DNA of 64,000 nt from assembly GCA_030425825.1 (NCBI GenBank), contig JAUHZY010000001.1, forward strand, positions 310,001 to 374,000. Reading direction: 5' to 3'. This document shows, piece after piece, positions 41,748 to 50,533 of this stretch (positions are counted from its first letter, which is position 1; each line of letters starts with the position of its first letter). The translations under genes were made by a program, and so were the position numbers. The notes beneath the pieces are model-generated. The model ran no database searches, was not told where the DNA came from, and saw only the letters and a program-made list of their open reading frames with translations. Origin of the DNA: Alphaproteobacteria bacterium (GTDB lineage Bacteria > Pseudomonadota > Alphaproteobacteria > JAUHZY01).

Positions 41748-42185
41748 ATGATGATGGGCAAGGCTCTTTTGTCAAAGGAAGATCGTGATGATTTGCTGAT
41801 GTCATTGGCGATGGGTGAAAAACCTAGCCACCTTGCAGAGGATTACAGCCTGACCGTTAAGCAGGTCATGAAAATGAGAAACAATTACAAGGCCAAGTTT
41901 TATGATTTTAAAAAGATTCTTGAAGAGCAAGAGGCTAAAGAATCAAAAAGAAACGGTCACACTTCTGACCCGATAATGACAGCCTTGATCGCCCTTAATG
42001 GGAAAGCGAGCGTTTGCCAAAAAACGTATAGGGCATATTTGAACGGTAGACATGTGTCTTATCCGCAATTGGTTGAAGCAGCAAACAATATTCTAACTGA
42101 ACAGAAAAAAGAATTAATCAGATACCCAGGAGTTAATGCCATTTACAGCATTGAAGGGTCTTGTGGTCCAAGCATGAGAATATGA
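41748..42185 (+). CDS. HTH-like protein upstream of the terminase
   Basis: 145 residues. The N-terminal 50 residues look like a homeodomain-type HTH (RDDLLMSLAMGEKPSHLAED, then LTVKQVMKMRNNY). The C-terminal half is mixed. AAGGA lies 7 nt before the ATG. Position suggests a packaging-site recognition factor or regulator. No family assigned. Confidence 0.6.
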   Translation: MMMGKALLSKEDRDDLLMSLAMGEKPSHLAEDYSLTVKQVMKMRNNYKAKFYDFKKILEEQEAKESKRNGHTSDPIMTALIALNGKASVCQKTYRAYLNGRHVSYPQLVEAANNILTEQKKELIRYPGVNAIYSIEGSCGPSMRI

Positions 42186-42188
42186 CAA

Positions 42189-42644
42189 ATGTCTAAAAAA
42201 GGTTTGACGGCAAAGCAAGAGTCTTTTGCTAGAGCTTACGTTGAAAATGGCGGGAACGCTTCCGAGGCATATAGGTCTGCATACAACGCTGAAAACATGA
42301 AGCAGGAGACAATTCACTCGAAGGCTTGTCTTCTTTTGAAGCAGGACAATGTGACGGCAAGGGTTAAGGAGCTTCAAGAAGAAGCCCAGAAAATAGCCGA
42401 CAAGGAGTTTGAAATCACAATCAAAGAGGTGACAAAAAACCTGATTCGATTGTCTAAGGGAGCGGAGGCAGATAGACAGTTTTCACCCGCAATTAAAGCG
42501 CAGGAATTGCTTGGCAAGCACCTTGGCATGTTTGGCAAGGATATAGAGATCGCCGTGAATATAGGTGATTCAATTACTGAAAAAATAAAGATCGCAAATG
42601 AACGACGAAGAGATAATGACAGCAGTCCAGATATGGATGGATGA
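42189..42644 (+). CDS. terS: Terminase small subunit
   Basis: 151 residues, Terminase_2 family. LTAKQESFARAYVENGGNAS and EAYRSAY are the family's N-terminal HTH block. IRLSKGAEADRQFSPAIKAQ leads to the oligomerisation part. It binds the packaging site and recruits the large subunit. No clear Shine-Dalgarno; the gene starts 3 nt after the upstream stop. Its 3' end overlaps terL by 47 nt. Confidence 0.92.
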   Translation: MSKKGLTAKQESFARAYVENGGNASEAYRSAYNAENMKQETIHSKACLLLKQDNVTARVKELQEEAQKIADKEFEITIKEVTKNLIRLSKGAEADRQFSPAIKAQELLGKHLGMFGKDIEIAVNIGDSITEKIKIANERRRDNDSSPDMDG

Positions 42645-43974
42645 TCCTGTCGCGTTTGTTGAAGATGTCTTCGGTGCAACGCCATCAGAATGGCAAGCCA
42701 AAGGGCTTAGGAAGGTTGCTAAAAGTAAAAAGGTTGCGATTCGGTCGGGTCATGGGGTTGGCAAGACGGCTTATTTGTCTTGGTTGATTCTGTGGTGGCT
42801 GTGTACACGTCACCCTGCGAAAGTTGCTTGCACTGCACCGACATCACATCAGTTGAAAGACGTGTTGTGGTCTGAGGTTAAGAAGTGGCACGGCAAGATG
42901 CCAAAAGAATTACGTGACATGATTACGATCAATGAGACACGCATTGAAATAAAAGGATTAGATAATTTTGCGGTAGCACGTACGGCAAGACGTGACCAGC
43001 CAGAGGCATTTCAGGGGTTTCACAGTGAAAACATGCTGTTCATTGTTGATGAGGCTTCAGGTGTTGAAGACATCATCTTTGAGGTGGGTCAGGGCGCAAT
43101 GTCAACAAAGGGTGCAAAGACCGTTATGACAGGAAACCCGACAAGGCGGTCGGGATACTTCTTTGAGGCGTTCCATACAGCACGCAAGTTTTGGGAAACC
43201 TTTAAGGTCTCCTGCGAAGACGTGCCGACGGTTGATAAAGATTTCATCGAAGAGATGAAGGAAAAATATGGCGAGGATTCTAATGTTTATCGCATTCGTG
43301 TTCTTGGCGACTTTCCAGACAGTGAAGATGATGTTGTCATTCCCATGCACCTTGTCGAGTCAGCCGTTCATCGTGACATTGAAACACTTAGTTCGGCAGC
43401 CGTTATTTGGGGATTGGATGTTGCAAGGTTTGGCAGTGATAGATCTGCTCTTGCTAAGCGACAAGGGAACGCAATCACCGAGCCAATTAAATCATGGCAG
43501 GGAAAAGACCTGATGCAGCTTTGCGGAATCGTTAAGGCGGAGTACGACAAAACGCACGAAAACTACAAGCCTAAGATGATTTGTGTTGATGTGATTGGGC
43601 TTGGAGCAGGGGTAGTGGACCGCTTGAGAGAGTTAGGCTTGCCTGTTTACGGCGTCAATGTCGCAGAAGTGCCGAGTGTTGGTAAGCGTTATCTCAAGCT
43701 AAAAGATGATTTGTGGTGGCACATGCGTGAATGGTTCGAGGCACGTGATGTCAAGATGCCCGAAGACAAAGAGCTGATCGCAGAGCTTTGCACACCGAAA
43801 TACAATTTTACGTCAAACGGTAAGCTGAAAATCGAAAGCAAAGACGAGATGAAGAAGCGTGGCGTTGCATCACCAGACCTTGCAGAAGCGATGATGCTTA
43901 CGTTCGCTTGGGGCAGTGATTCGGTCAGTGATTGGTCGAAGCCAGTAAAACAAGATTTACGCTGGATTGTTTAA
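42598..43974 (+). CDS. terL: Terminase large subunit (packaging ATPase/nuclease)
   Basis: 458 residues. Walker A SGHGVGKT at residues 50-57, Walker B MLFIVDEA near 145, coupling segment MTGNPTR, and nuclease Asp in IWGLDVARFGSD and VDVIGLGAGV (RNase H-like). It translocates DNA into the prohead and cuts it. Length is normal for headful-type enzymes. Confidence 0.96.
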   Translation: MNDEEIMTAVQIWMDDPVAFVEDVFGATPSEWQAKGLRKVAKSKKVAIRSGHGVGKTAYLSWLILWWLCTRHPAKVACTAPTSHQLKDVLWSEVKKWHGKMPKELRDMITINETRIEIKGLDNFAVARTARRDQPEAFQGFHSENMLFIVDEASGVEDIIFEVGQGAMSTKGAKTVMTGNPTRRSGYFFEAFHTARKFWETFKVSCEDVPTVDKDFIEEMKEKYGEDSNVYRIRVLGDFPDSEDDVVIPMHLVESAVHRDIETLSSAAVIWGLDVARFGSDRSALAKRQGNAITEPIKSWQGKDLMQLCGIVKAEYDKTHENYKPKMICVDVIGLGAGVVDRLRELGLPVYGVNVAEVPSVGKRYLKLKDDLWWHMREWFEARDVKMPEDKELIAELCTPKYNFTSNGKLKIESKDEMKKRGVASPDLAEAMMLTFAWGSDSVSDWSKPVKQDLRWIV

Positions 43975-43990
43975 CAAAGGAGTAGAAAGC

Positions 43991-44344
43991 ATGGAAGAAG
44001 TAAATAGAGTCGTGATGAATAATCATCAGAGTCAAAAAGATCACCGACAAATTGTTAATTTGACGAATAATTATGACCGCCTTGAAAAGAAGGTTCAGGA
44101 AGCAGTTGCCAGCTTTGAGAGTGGTTTTGAAAACATTCAAAAACAGCTCGCAAAACTTGACCCTGCATATATCGACCAGCTGCGCGCTGAACATGACCAT
44201 GTTCAAAATAACCTGATTAAAATGCGTGAGGAAATCATTAATGGATTTGATCAAACCGCCAATGATTTTAAGCAATCAACAGCACAAATGTTGAAAGAGT
44301 TCAATATTGCCGCAAGTCGTCTTGATAAAGTGAAAAAGAAGTAA
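43991..44344 (+). CDS. Coiled-coil phage protein, 117 residues
   Basis: Start MEEVNRVVMNNHQSQ with AAGGAG upstream; an earlier in-frame ATG overlaps terL. Almost entirely helical, charged. Lies between terL and portal. Unknown role, perhaps a minor head protein. Confidence 0.7.
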   Translation: MEEVNRVVMNNHQSQKDHRQIVNLTNNYDRLEKKVQEAVASFESGFENIQKQLAKLDPAYIDQLRAEHDHVQNNLIKMREEIINGFDQTANDFKQSTAQMLKEFNIAASRLDKVKKK

Positions 44345-44347
44345 CCA

Positions 44348-46372
44348 ATGAAAACTGGAAAACTTACCAAAGACGAGCTGAAAGCCAAGGTATCGAAAGC
44401 TATTGATGACGCCAAATCATACGCTGATGGCACGTTGAAGGCCGAGCGCAAAAGGGCAATGGATTACTATTTTGGCAAGCCTTTTGGTGATGAGGTCGAG
44501 GGGCGCAGCAAAGTTGTGTCAACGGATGTTGCAGAGGTGATCGAGTGGATTCTGCCCGACTTGATGAAGATATTTACCAGCACAAACAGCCCTGTCAACT
44601 TTGATCCAGAGGGGCCAGAAGATGAAGCTGGCGCAAAACAAGCAACCGATTATGTCAATTATATTTTTACCAAGGAAAACACGTCTTTTCTTGTGCTTTA
44701 CACGTGGTTCAAGGATGCCCTTTTACAGAAGAACGGCGTTGTTAAATATGGCTGGCAAACAAAAGAGAAGGTTAAAGAAGAAACCTTTCCTGAAGTCAAT
44801 GACATGGCTTTTGGCGTGTTTATGGATGAGATCGGAGACGGCAAAGAAGATGAAAACGGCAATAAGGTTGAAGTTGTAGATCACACAGAAACAGAATCAG
44901 AACCTGACGAGTTTGGTGTTGTTAACAAGTTTCACAGGTTTACTGTTCGTACGACAAAAAAGAAAGACACTTTAAGAGTTTACAATTTACCGCCTGAAGA
45001 GTTCTTGATTGACAGTGGCGCGAAGACAATTGAAGACGCAACATTTGTTGCACATTATTGTGAGAAATCACGATCCGATCTAATCGAGATGGGTTATAGC
45101 CGCAAAGAGGTTGACGAGCTGACATCAGATGATGCTTTAAGCATCGATGAATCAAGCCAATCGCGGGAATTGTATGATGATTGGGATGATAATGATCGAG
45201 ATGACCAAACAACAAAAGTGCCTGTTTACGAATGTTATATGAACATTGATCTTGATGATGACGGCATTGCAGAGCTGAATCGTATTGTTGTCGCGGGTGG
45301 TCAACGTAAGGTAATGGAGGTTGAGAAGGCAGAAGAAAAACCTTTTGCGTCAATTTGTCCTGTGCCAACACCACATGAGTTCTACGGTCAATCCGTTGCC
45401 GATCTTGTTATGGACCTGCAAAAGATCAAGTCAACGATATTGCGCCAGATTCTAGATAACATGTATCTGACAAATAACAGCCGCAATGTTGTTGTTGATG
45501 GGCAAGTAAACCTTGACGACCTGATGACCAATCGTCCTGGCGGTGTTGTTCGAGCCAAAAGCATTGGAGCCATTCAGCCTCTTGTTACACAGCCATTATC
45601 ACAACAAGCCTTTGGCATGTTGGAGCAGATGAATAATATCCGTGAAGAGCGCACAGGCGTAACAAAATATACGCAGGGCATGGATGCTGACACGTTAAAC
45701 AAAACGGCATCAGGCATTAACCAGATTATGAACGCCAGCCAGCAGCGCATTGAGTTGATTGCGCGTATCTTTGCAGAAACTGGCGTGAAGCGTTTATTTA
45801 AGTTGTTGTTGAATACGGTCGTTAGAAATGCGGACTCGCAAAAATCAGAAATGATACGGCTTCGCAATCAATGGGTTGAAATGAGTCCTGGCCAGTGGGA
45901 TCCAGATATGGACTTGACCGTCCAAGTCGGGCTTGGCACAGGGAATAAAGATCAAAACCTTGCGCATCTTAATAATATTTTGAATGTTCAAAAAGAAGCG
46001 ATTGCCGTGCAAGGTGGTGTTGATGGTCCGTTGACAAGCGTTAAATATCTACATCACACGATGGAAAAAATCATTGAGAATAGCGGGCAGAAATCAACAG
46101 AGATGTTTATGCCTGAACTTGAAAGCTATCAACCGCCACCACCACAGCAAGAGCCGCCATCACCAGAGATGATGAAGGCGCAGGCGGAAATCGCCGACAT
46201 GAACAAAAGAACAGATGCAGAAATTGCAATTAAGGTTCGAGAGCAGGATCGAAAAGATAGAGAACTTGCTTTGAAAGCAGAACAAATGAACAGAGAAACC
46301 GCACTAGAGGTCCAGAAAATTGCAACTAACGCCCCAGGTGGGGACGGAAATATCCCAGACGTTTTTAGGTAA
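44348..46372 (+). CDS. Portal protein
   Basis: 674 residues, typical of podovirus portals of the P22/SU10 class. STDVAEVIEWILPDLMKIFT and the following LFTSTNSPV-like part lie at the N-terminus. HEFYGQSVADLVMDLQKIKS and ILRQILDNMYLTNN mark the clip/stem region. The C-terminus (residues 590-674) is a long Glu/Gln-rich helix. The portal dodecamer is the DNA gate of the capsid. Confidence 0.9.
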   Translation: MKTGKLTKDELKAKVSKAIDDAKSYADGTLKAERKRAMDYYFGKPFGDEVEGRSKVVSTDVAEVIEWILPDLMKIFTSTNSPVNFDPEGPEDEAGAKQATDYVNYIFTKENTSFLVLYTWFKDALLQKNGVVKYGWQTKEKVKEETFPEVNDMAFGVFMDEIGDGKEDENGNKVEVVDHTETESEPDEFGVVNKFHRFTVRTTKKKDTLRVYNLPPEEFLIDSGAKTIEDATFVAHYCEKSRSDLIEMGYSRKEVDELTSDDALSIDESSQSRELYDDWDDNDRDDQTTKVPVYECYMNIDLDDDGIAELNRIVVAGGQRKVMEVEKAEEKPFASICPVPTPHEFYGQSVADLVMDLQKIKSTILRQILDNMYLTNNSRNVVVDGQVNLDDLMTNRPGGVVRAKSIGAIQPLVTQPLSQQAFGMLEQMNNIREERTGVTKYTQGMDADTLNKTASGINQIMNASQQRIELIARIFAETGVKRLFKLLLNTVVRNADSQKSEMIRLRNQWVEMSPGQWDPDMDLTVQVGLGTGNKDQNLAHLNNILNVQKEAIAVQGGVDGPLTSVKYLHHTMEKIIENSGQKSTEMFMPELESYQPPPPQQEPPSPEMMKAQAEIADMNKRTDAEIAIKVREQDRKDRELALKAEQMNRETALEVQKIATNAPGGDGNIPDVFR

Positions 46373-46378
46373 ATAATC

Positions 46379-46669
46379 ATGACAGATTTTGACAGGATGG
46401 ATCGTGATCTACGTGATTACGAAGAGGAAAGACGTGCGAAAGAAGTGCGCGACCTGATGGAAAACAAACACTTAAATGAAGCGTTTGAAGTCGTTGGAAG
46501 GGCTTATTTGGACGCGTGGTTGAAAACATCCGAAAAGGATGTTGCGGGGCGTGAGCGGCTGCATATTGCGGCAAGTTCATTGGATAAAGTCAAAGGTCAT
46601 CTTTTGGCTGTCATAGAGAGCGGCAAGGTCGCCGAGCAAACAATAAACAGGTTTAGAAAAGGAAAGTAG
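46379..46669 (+). CDS. Small head-module protein, 96 residues
   Basis: Helical and charged, starts MTDFDRMDRDLRDYEEERRA. The helix DAWLKTSEKDVAGRERLHIA is conserved-looking. Between portal and scaffold; similar small proteins occur in SU10-like head modules. Function unknown. Confidence 0.7.
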   Translation: MTDFDRMDRDLRDYEEERRAKEVRDLMENKHLNEAFEVVGRAYLDAWLKTSEKDVAGRERLHIAASSLDKVKGHLLAVIESGKVAEQTINRFRKGK

Positions 46670-46670
46670 C

Positions 46671-47699
46671 ATGCAAACAGAATCAGCAGCACCAGAGCAA
46701 GTGGACGGTCCGCTTACAGACGATCAAGCGGCGGGCATTTTAGAAGAGCGACTAGGCATTAATCAACCCGCGCCTGAAAACCAAGAGATGCAAGAACCTG
46801 AAACAGAAGGGGCTAAAAATGATAACACCGATGAGGCCGAAGATGACGCCAAAGAAGATGACGCTGAAACAGAAGATAGCCAAGAAGATCAAAATGATGA
46901 TGCGGAACTTGAAAAAGAAGAAGTAGCCGAAAAGCAGGAAGAAGACCTTCCTAAGATCGGGTTATTGAAGCAGGAAGATACACAAGAAGAGGCGGAGCAA
47001 AAGGAAGAAAAGCAAGATGCCACAAAGCAAGAAGAGTCTTCTGGTGATGAGGTCACGGAGGACGCCGTTAATATGCTTCGCTTCCAGCACACACAAATGA
47101 GTGATGCAATTGCCCAAACTGAAGGTTTAATCACACAAGCAAAGGGCGGTCGTTCGATGACGCAGATCGCAGAAGAATCACCTGAATTGTTCACGCAAAT
47201 ATCAGCGGCGCAAATGGAACTAGACACTATGAGGTCGCAACTTACACAAATTAAGTTACAGCATGACGAAAAAGCGAGCCAGCTCAATGAAAGCCGCAGC
47301 ACGCAGTCTAAGAAGCAAGCCGAAGAAATGGCAAAAGCCGAGCGCGAAAGAATTCTCGAAGCCATTCCCACATGGTCAGATGAAAAGGTGCTGGCGAAGG
47401 ATTCTGCAAGAATATCATCTTACCTTAAAGAAAAAGGCTATCCCGATGAGGCAATCGGAAAACTTGGTACGATTTCAGGGCATCATGTTTTGATTCCGAT
47501 CCTGCTTGAGGCGATTGAGGGGCGCGAATTGAAAGCGCAAGCCGCGAAGGGCGCAGAGAAGGTGAAAGATCTTCCAAAGCACATGACGCCCAACAAGGGC
47601 GTACAAAACTTATCTTCCACAAGAAAGGATGCGATCAAGCAATTGAAGCGCGTCACTTCTACGGAAGATCAGGCGAAGATCCTACAAGGTCTTCTTTAA
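46671..47699 (+). CDS. Capsid scaffolding protein
   Basis: 342 residues. The first 130 are extremely acidic (Glu/Asp/Gln runs). The rest is helical with basic C-terminus. DQAAGILEERLG near the start recurs in scaffolds. Its position directly before the capsid gene and its composition (disordered acidic N-terminus, coiled coil, basic tail) fit a scaffold that is removed on maturation. Confidence 0.78.
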   Translation: MQTESAAPEQVDGPLTDDQAAGILEERLGINQPAPENQEMQEPETEGAKNDNTDEAEDDAKEDDAETEDSQEDQNDDAELEKEEVAEKQEEDLPKIGLLKQEDTQEEAEQKEEKQDATKQEESSGDEVTEDAVNMLRFQHTQMSDAIAQTEGLITQAKGGRSMTQIAEESPELFTQISAAQMELDTMRSQLTQIKLQHDEKASQLNESRSTQSKKQAEEMAKAERERILEAIPTWSDEKVLAKDSARISSYLKEKGYPDEAIGKLGTISGHHVLIPILLEAIEGRELKAQAAKGAEKVKDLPKHMTPNKGVQNLSSTRKDAIKQLKRVTSTEDQAKILQGLL

Positions 47700-47730
47700 C
47701 CACTGTGACATTTAAAAGGAGGACTTACCA

Positions 47731-48678
47731 ATGGCACAACCAACTAATACTTTTGATTCTTACGATGCAGTAGGCAACCGTGAGGATTTAAGCGATATTG
47801 TAACGAATATTTCACCAGTTGATACACCTTTCATGTCGATGGCCGGCACGGCTAAGGCAACAAATACACTTCATGGGTGGCAAACAGACTCACTTGCAGC
47901 AGCAGATGATTCAAACGCTGCTATTGAAGGTGATGAAGCAGCTGGCAGCTCGCTTGCATCAACAACACGCGCCGAAAACTACACACAGATCAGTGACAAG
48001 GTTGTTGTCGTATCTGGTACGCAAGAAGCAATTGAAAAAGCTGGTCGTAAATCAGAACTTGCTTTTCAGGTCGTTAAGGCTGCGAAAGAGCTGAAGCGTG
48101 ATATGGAAAAAATCATCACAGGTAATCAAGCGCGGGTTGTTGGTAATTCTTCAACAGCAAGAAAGCTTCGCTCTCTTGAATCTTGGTACACAACAAATAC
48201 AAATCGCGCAACGACTGGTACGGCAGGCGTGAGTGGTTCAACATCTGCAGCAGCCACTGATGGAACGCAGCGTGCATTCACAGAAACACTTGTCAAAGAC
48301 GTAATTCAGCAAGTTTATGTTGCAGGTGGTAATCCTGATTGCATTATGCTTGGTCCTATTAACAAGCAAGTTTTCTCTGGTTTCACAGGTGGTGCAACGA
48401 AGTTCACTGAAACAAAAGATAAAGCTTTGAATGCTGTCGTCGATATTTATGTTTCTGATTTTGGTGATATGAAGGTGATTCCGAATCGTTTTCAGCGCGA
48501 TCGTACAGCACACATTCTTCAAAAGGATATGTGGTCTATTGCGTATCTTCAGCCCCACAATGTGCAAGATTTAGCTAAAACAGGGAACAGCATGAAAAAG
48601 CAAGTTCTTGCTGAATACACACTTGTTGCGAAAAATGAAGCTGCAAGTGGCGTTGTTGCCGACCTAAACGTTTCTTAA
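47731..48678 (+). CDS. Major capsid protein, SU10/DUF5309 type
   Basis: 315 residues. N-terminus TFDSYDAVGNREDLSDIVTN and ISPVDTPFMSMAGTA are the family's opening block, followed by ALKRDMEKIITGNQAR-like helix and IMLGPINKQVFSGF. HK97-type fold is inferred from the family. A strong AGGAGG upstream fits high expression. Followed by a terminator. Confidence 0.92.
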   Translation: MAQPTNTFDSYDAVGNREDLSDIVTNISPVDTPFMSMAGTAKATNTLHGWQTDSLAAADDSNAAIEGDEAAGSSLASTTRAENYTQISDKVVVVSGTQEAIEKAGRKSELAFQVVKAAKELKRDMEKIITGNQARVVGNSSTARKLRSLESWYTTNTNRATTGTAGVSGSTSAAATDGTQRAFTETLVKDVIQQVYVAGGNPDCIMLGPINKQVFSGFTGGATKFTETKDKALNAVVDIYVSDFGDMKVIPNRFQRDRTAHILQKDMWSIAYLQPHNVQDLAKTGNSMKKQVLAEYTLVAKNEAASGVVADLNVS

Positions 48679-48700
48679 TTGTTAGTTAAACCTTAACCTT

Positions 48701-48724
48701 GGGGGCTTTGCGCCCCCTTTTTTT
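48701..48724 (+). terminator. Terminator after the capsid gene
   Basis: GGGGGC (48701-48706), loop TTTGC, GCCCCC (48712-48717), seven T. It would leave the tail genes at lower expression than the capsid. Confidence 0.85.
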
Positions 48725-48738
48725 ATGGAGTAAGAAGA

Positions 48739-49053
48739 ATGCTAGAAGAAAAACAATTAGAATTTATTGATGATAGCGGCACAATTTTTGATCTGCGTAT
48801 TGTCGCGATTGGTCAAGAGGGACTGATGCACGTTATGGGCGACGTGAAGGTCGCCGACATCAAAGAAAAACCTGCGCTTGAGTTTGAAAAAGACGGCTTT
48901 AATTATGTCCTTGGTATTGAGCATGACGTGAAAGAGTCACGCGTGTTTGGCGTTAGGGGGGCGGTTAAAAAGATTGAGGTCAAAAAGTCTGCAAAGAAAA
49001 AAACAGCCGTCGAGAAGGTAAAAGAAGCCATCACTGGCAAGGGAGATGAATAA
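48739..49053 (+). CDS. Small structural or head-module protein, 104 residues
   Basis: Beta-like first 65 residues, then a Lys-rich tail (KKSAKKKTAVEKVKEA). Follows the capsid terminator. The stop overlaps the next ATG by one base. No family assigned. Confidence 0.7.
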   Translation: MLEEKQLEFIDDSGTIFDLRIVAIGQEGLMHVMGDVKVADIKEKPALEFEKDGFNYVLGIEHDVKESRVFGVRGAVKKIEVKKSAKKKTAVEKVKEAITGKGDE

Positions 49054-49355
49054 TGGGAAGTTACAAAGGTCATTTCCAAACACTTCGTCCCATTGCGGCA
49101 TCCGAAGCGGTTTCTTTTAATGGCACATCTGCGCAATCCGCAGTAATGCCAGACCATTGCTTTGAGGTTCGTCTTGTAGCAACGGAAGACTGTTTTGTTG
49201 AGTTTGGCAGCAATCCTACGGCGGCTGCCAATACATCAATGCTGATTAGCGGTGATAAGGGGGAGCGTTATTTTCACATTCATCCAGGTGAAAAAGTTGC
49301 TGTGATTGAAGGATCGACTGGCGGCACGTTATACATCACTCCGATGGGCAGGTGA
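49053..49355 (+). CDS. Possible head decoration protein, 100 residues
   Basis: Beta-sandwich-like protein without signal peptide: HCFEVRLVATEDCFVEFG, then YFHIHPGEKVAVIEGSTGG and TLYITPMG. Position next to the capsid gene suggests a decoration protein. Family not recognised. Confidence 0.65.
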   Translation: MGSYKGHFQTLRPIAASEAVSFNGTSAQSAVMPDHCFEVRLVATEDCFVEFGSNPTAAANTSMLISGDKGERYFHIHPGEKVAVIEGSTGGTLYITPMGR

Positions 49356-49358
49356 TCC

Positions 49359-49664
49359 ATGGAAAAAAGAATTATTGATAATGAGGGCGGAATCAAAACA
49401 GTCGGTCATTATGATGACCTAAAAGACGAGATGATTGTTGAGCGTGTGCAGGATGTTGAATCAGTCTTGAAGAGCAACAAAGCGCTTTACAATGAAACAA
49501 CTGGATACACGCCATCTAAAGACATGCGTCATGTTGCAAGCATACCTGCCGTTGTTGTTGAGGATTTGATTAAAAGAAAAATCTGGGACGATAAGAAGAA
49601 AATGAAACAGTGGTTGAATGATCCTGATAATCGCTTCTTCCGCACGTCTCATGGGGCGGTGTAG
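49359..49664 (+). CDS. Small head-module protein, 101 residues
   Basis: Charged, with the phrase MRHVASIPAVVVEDLIKRK and WLNDPDNRFFRTSHGAV at the C-terminus, both seen in many podovirus head modules. Function unknown. Ends one base before the adaptor ATG. Confidence 0.72.
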   Translation: MEKRIIDNEGGIKTVGHYDDLKDEMIVERVQDVESVLKSNKALYNETTGYTPSKDMRHVASIPAVVVEDLIKRKIWDDKKKMKQWLNDPDNRFFRTSHGAV

Positions 49665-50276
49665 ATGAATACGTTTGACAGCTTAAAATTAAATATTGCT
49701 TCATGGCTTCGGCGCACCGATCTTGATGATATTATAGATAGCCTTGTTGCGCTGGGCGAGCGTCGTATCGCAAGGGACTGTAAAGACTTCTTGCGCGGCA
49801 TGGAAGCTGATTTAAGTGAGACGATTTCATCTGGCGAGGTTGCATTGCCAACGGGATATGTGGGCCTGAAGCACGCTTACATTGACGGTAGCCCCACGCA
49901 AGCTTTAGAAAGAAAATCTGCAAAGTGGATTTATAAATATTATCCAACGCGCAGTGCAGACGGCAAGCCAGTATATATTGCACGTGAGAATGATGCTTTT
50001 ATCTTTGGCCCGTATCCAGATAGCAATTATACGGTCAAGGGCGTTTATTTAAAGACTATTACGTCATTATCGGAATCGAATCAAACAAACTGGCTGACAG
50101 ATAATGTGCCAGAGCTGCTTCTGTATGCCTGCCTTGTAGAGACACAGGGATATTCTAAAAATCCACAAGGAATGGCGTTGTGGGAAAACAAATATCAAGA
50201 CCTAGTTGATGAGCTTCGTATGAATTATGAGGGTGAAGACTGGTCGGGGTCAACGTTGACGCAAACACCGAGCTAA
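49665..50276 (+). CDS. Head-tail adaptor protein
   Basis: 203 residues. NTFDSLKLNIASWLRRTDL, DSLVALGERRIARD, and the middle beta part ending FGPYPDSNYTVKGVYLKTI match the phage adaptor family that docks onto the portal ring in short-tailed phages. It forms the connector between portal and tail. Confidence 0.85.
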   Translation: MNTFDSLKLNIASWLRRTDLDDIIDSLVALGERRIARDCKDFLRGMEADLSETISSGEVALPTGYVGLKHAYIDGSPTQALERKSAKWIYKYYPTRSADGKPVYIARENDAFIFGPYPDSNYTVKGVYLKTITSLSESNQTNWLTDNVPELLLYACLVETQGYSKNPQGMALWENKYQDLVDELRMNYEGEDWSGSTLTQTPS

Positions 50277-50278
50277 TT

Positions 50279-50524
50279 ATGCAAGAAGAGATTCAAAAAT
50301 TAACTAACAATGTCGAGTTGTTAGAGAGGCGCATTCGTGCGCTTGAACTGGGCGGGTTACTACCTGTTCATCCAAGAAAAATAACACAAGCAGGATTGCC
50401 GGACGCCTCACTGAGAGAGTGGCGTGATCGGATCATCATGGTTGATAAAACGGCAGGCGATGTTGTGCCTGCGTACAGCGATGGAACGGATTGGATCAAT
50501 ATTGTTGATGGCACGACTTTATAG
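50279..50524 (+). CDS. Small virion-module protein, 81 residues
   Basis: N-terminal coiled coil (LTNNVELLERRIRALELGG), then a short domain ending DGTDWINIVDGT that resembles the C-terminal phrase of tail-fibre-associated proteins. Role unknown. Confidence 0.65.
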   Translation: MQEEIQKLTNNVELLERRIRALELGGLLPVHPRKITQAGLPDASLREWRDRIIMVDKTAGDVVPAYSDGTDWINIVDGTTL

Positions 50525-50533
50525 GGGAAGAAA

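Noticed and set aside
46889-47371. Cys/Ser-rich minus-strand frame opposite the scaffold gene
   Set aside because: Shadow of the Glu/Gln-rich coding sequence.
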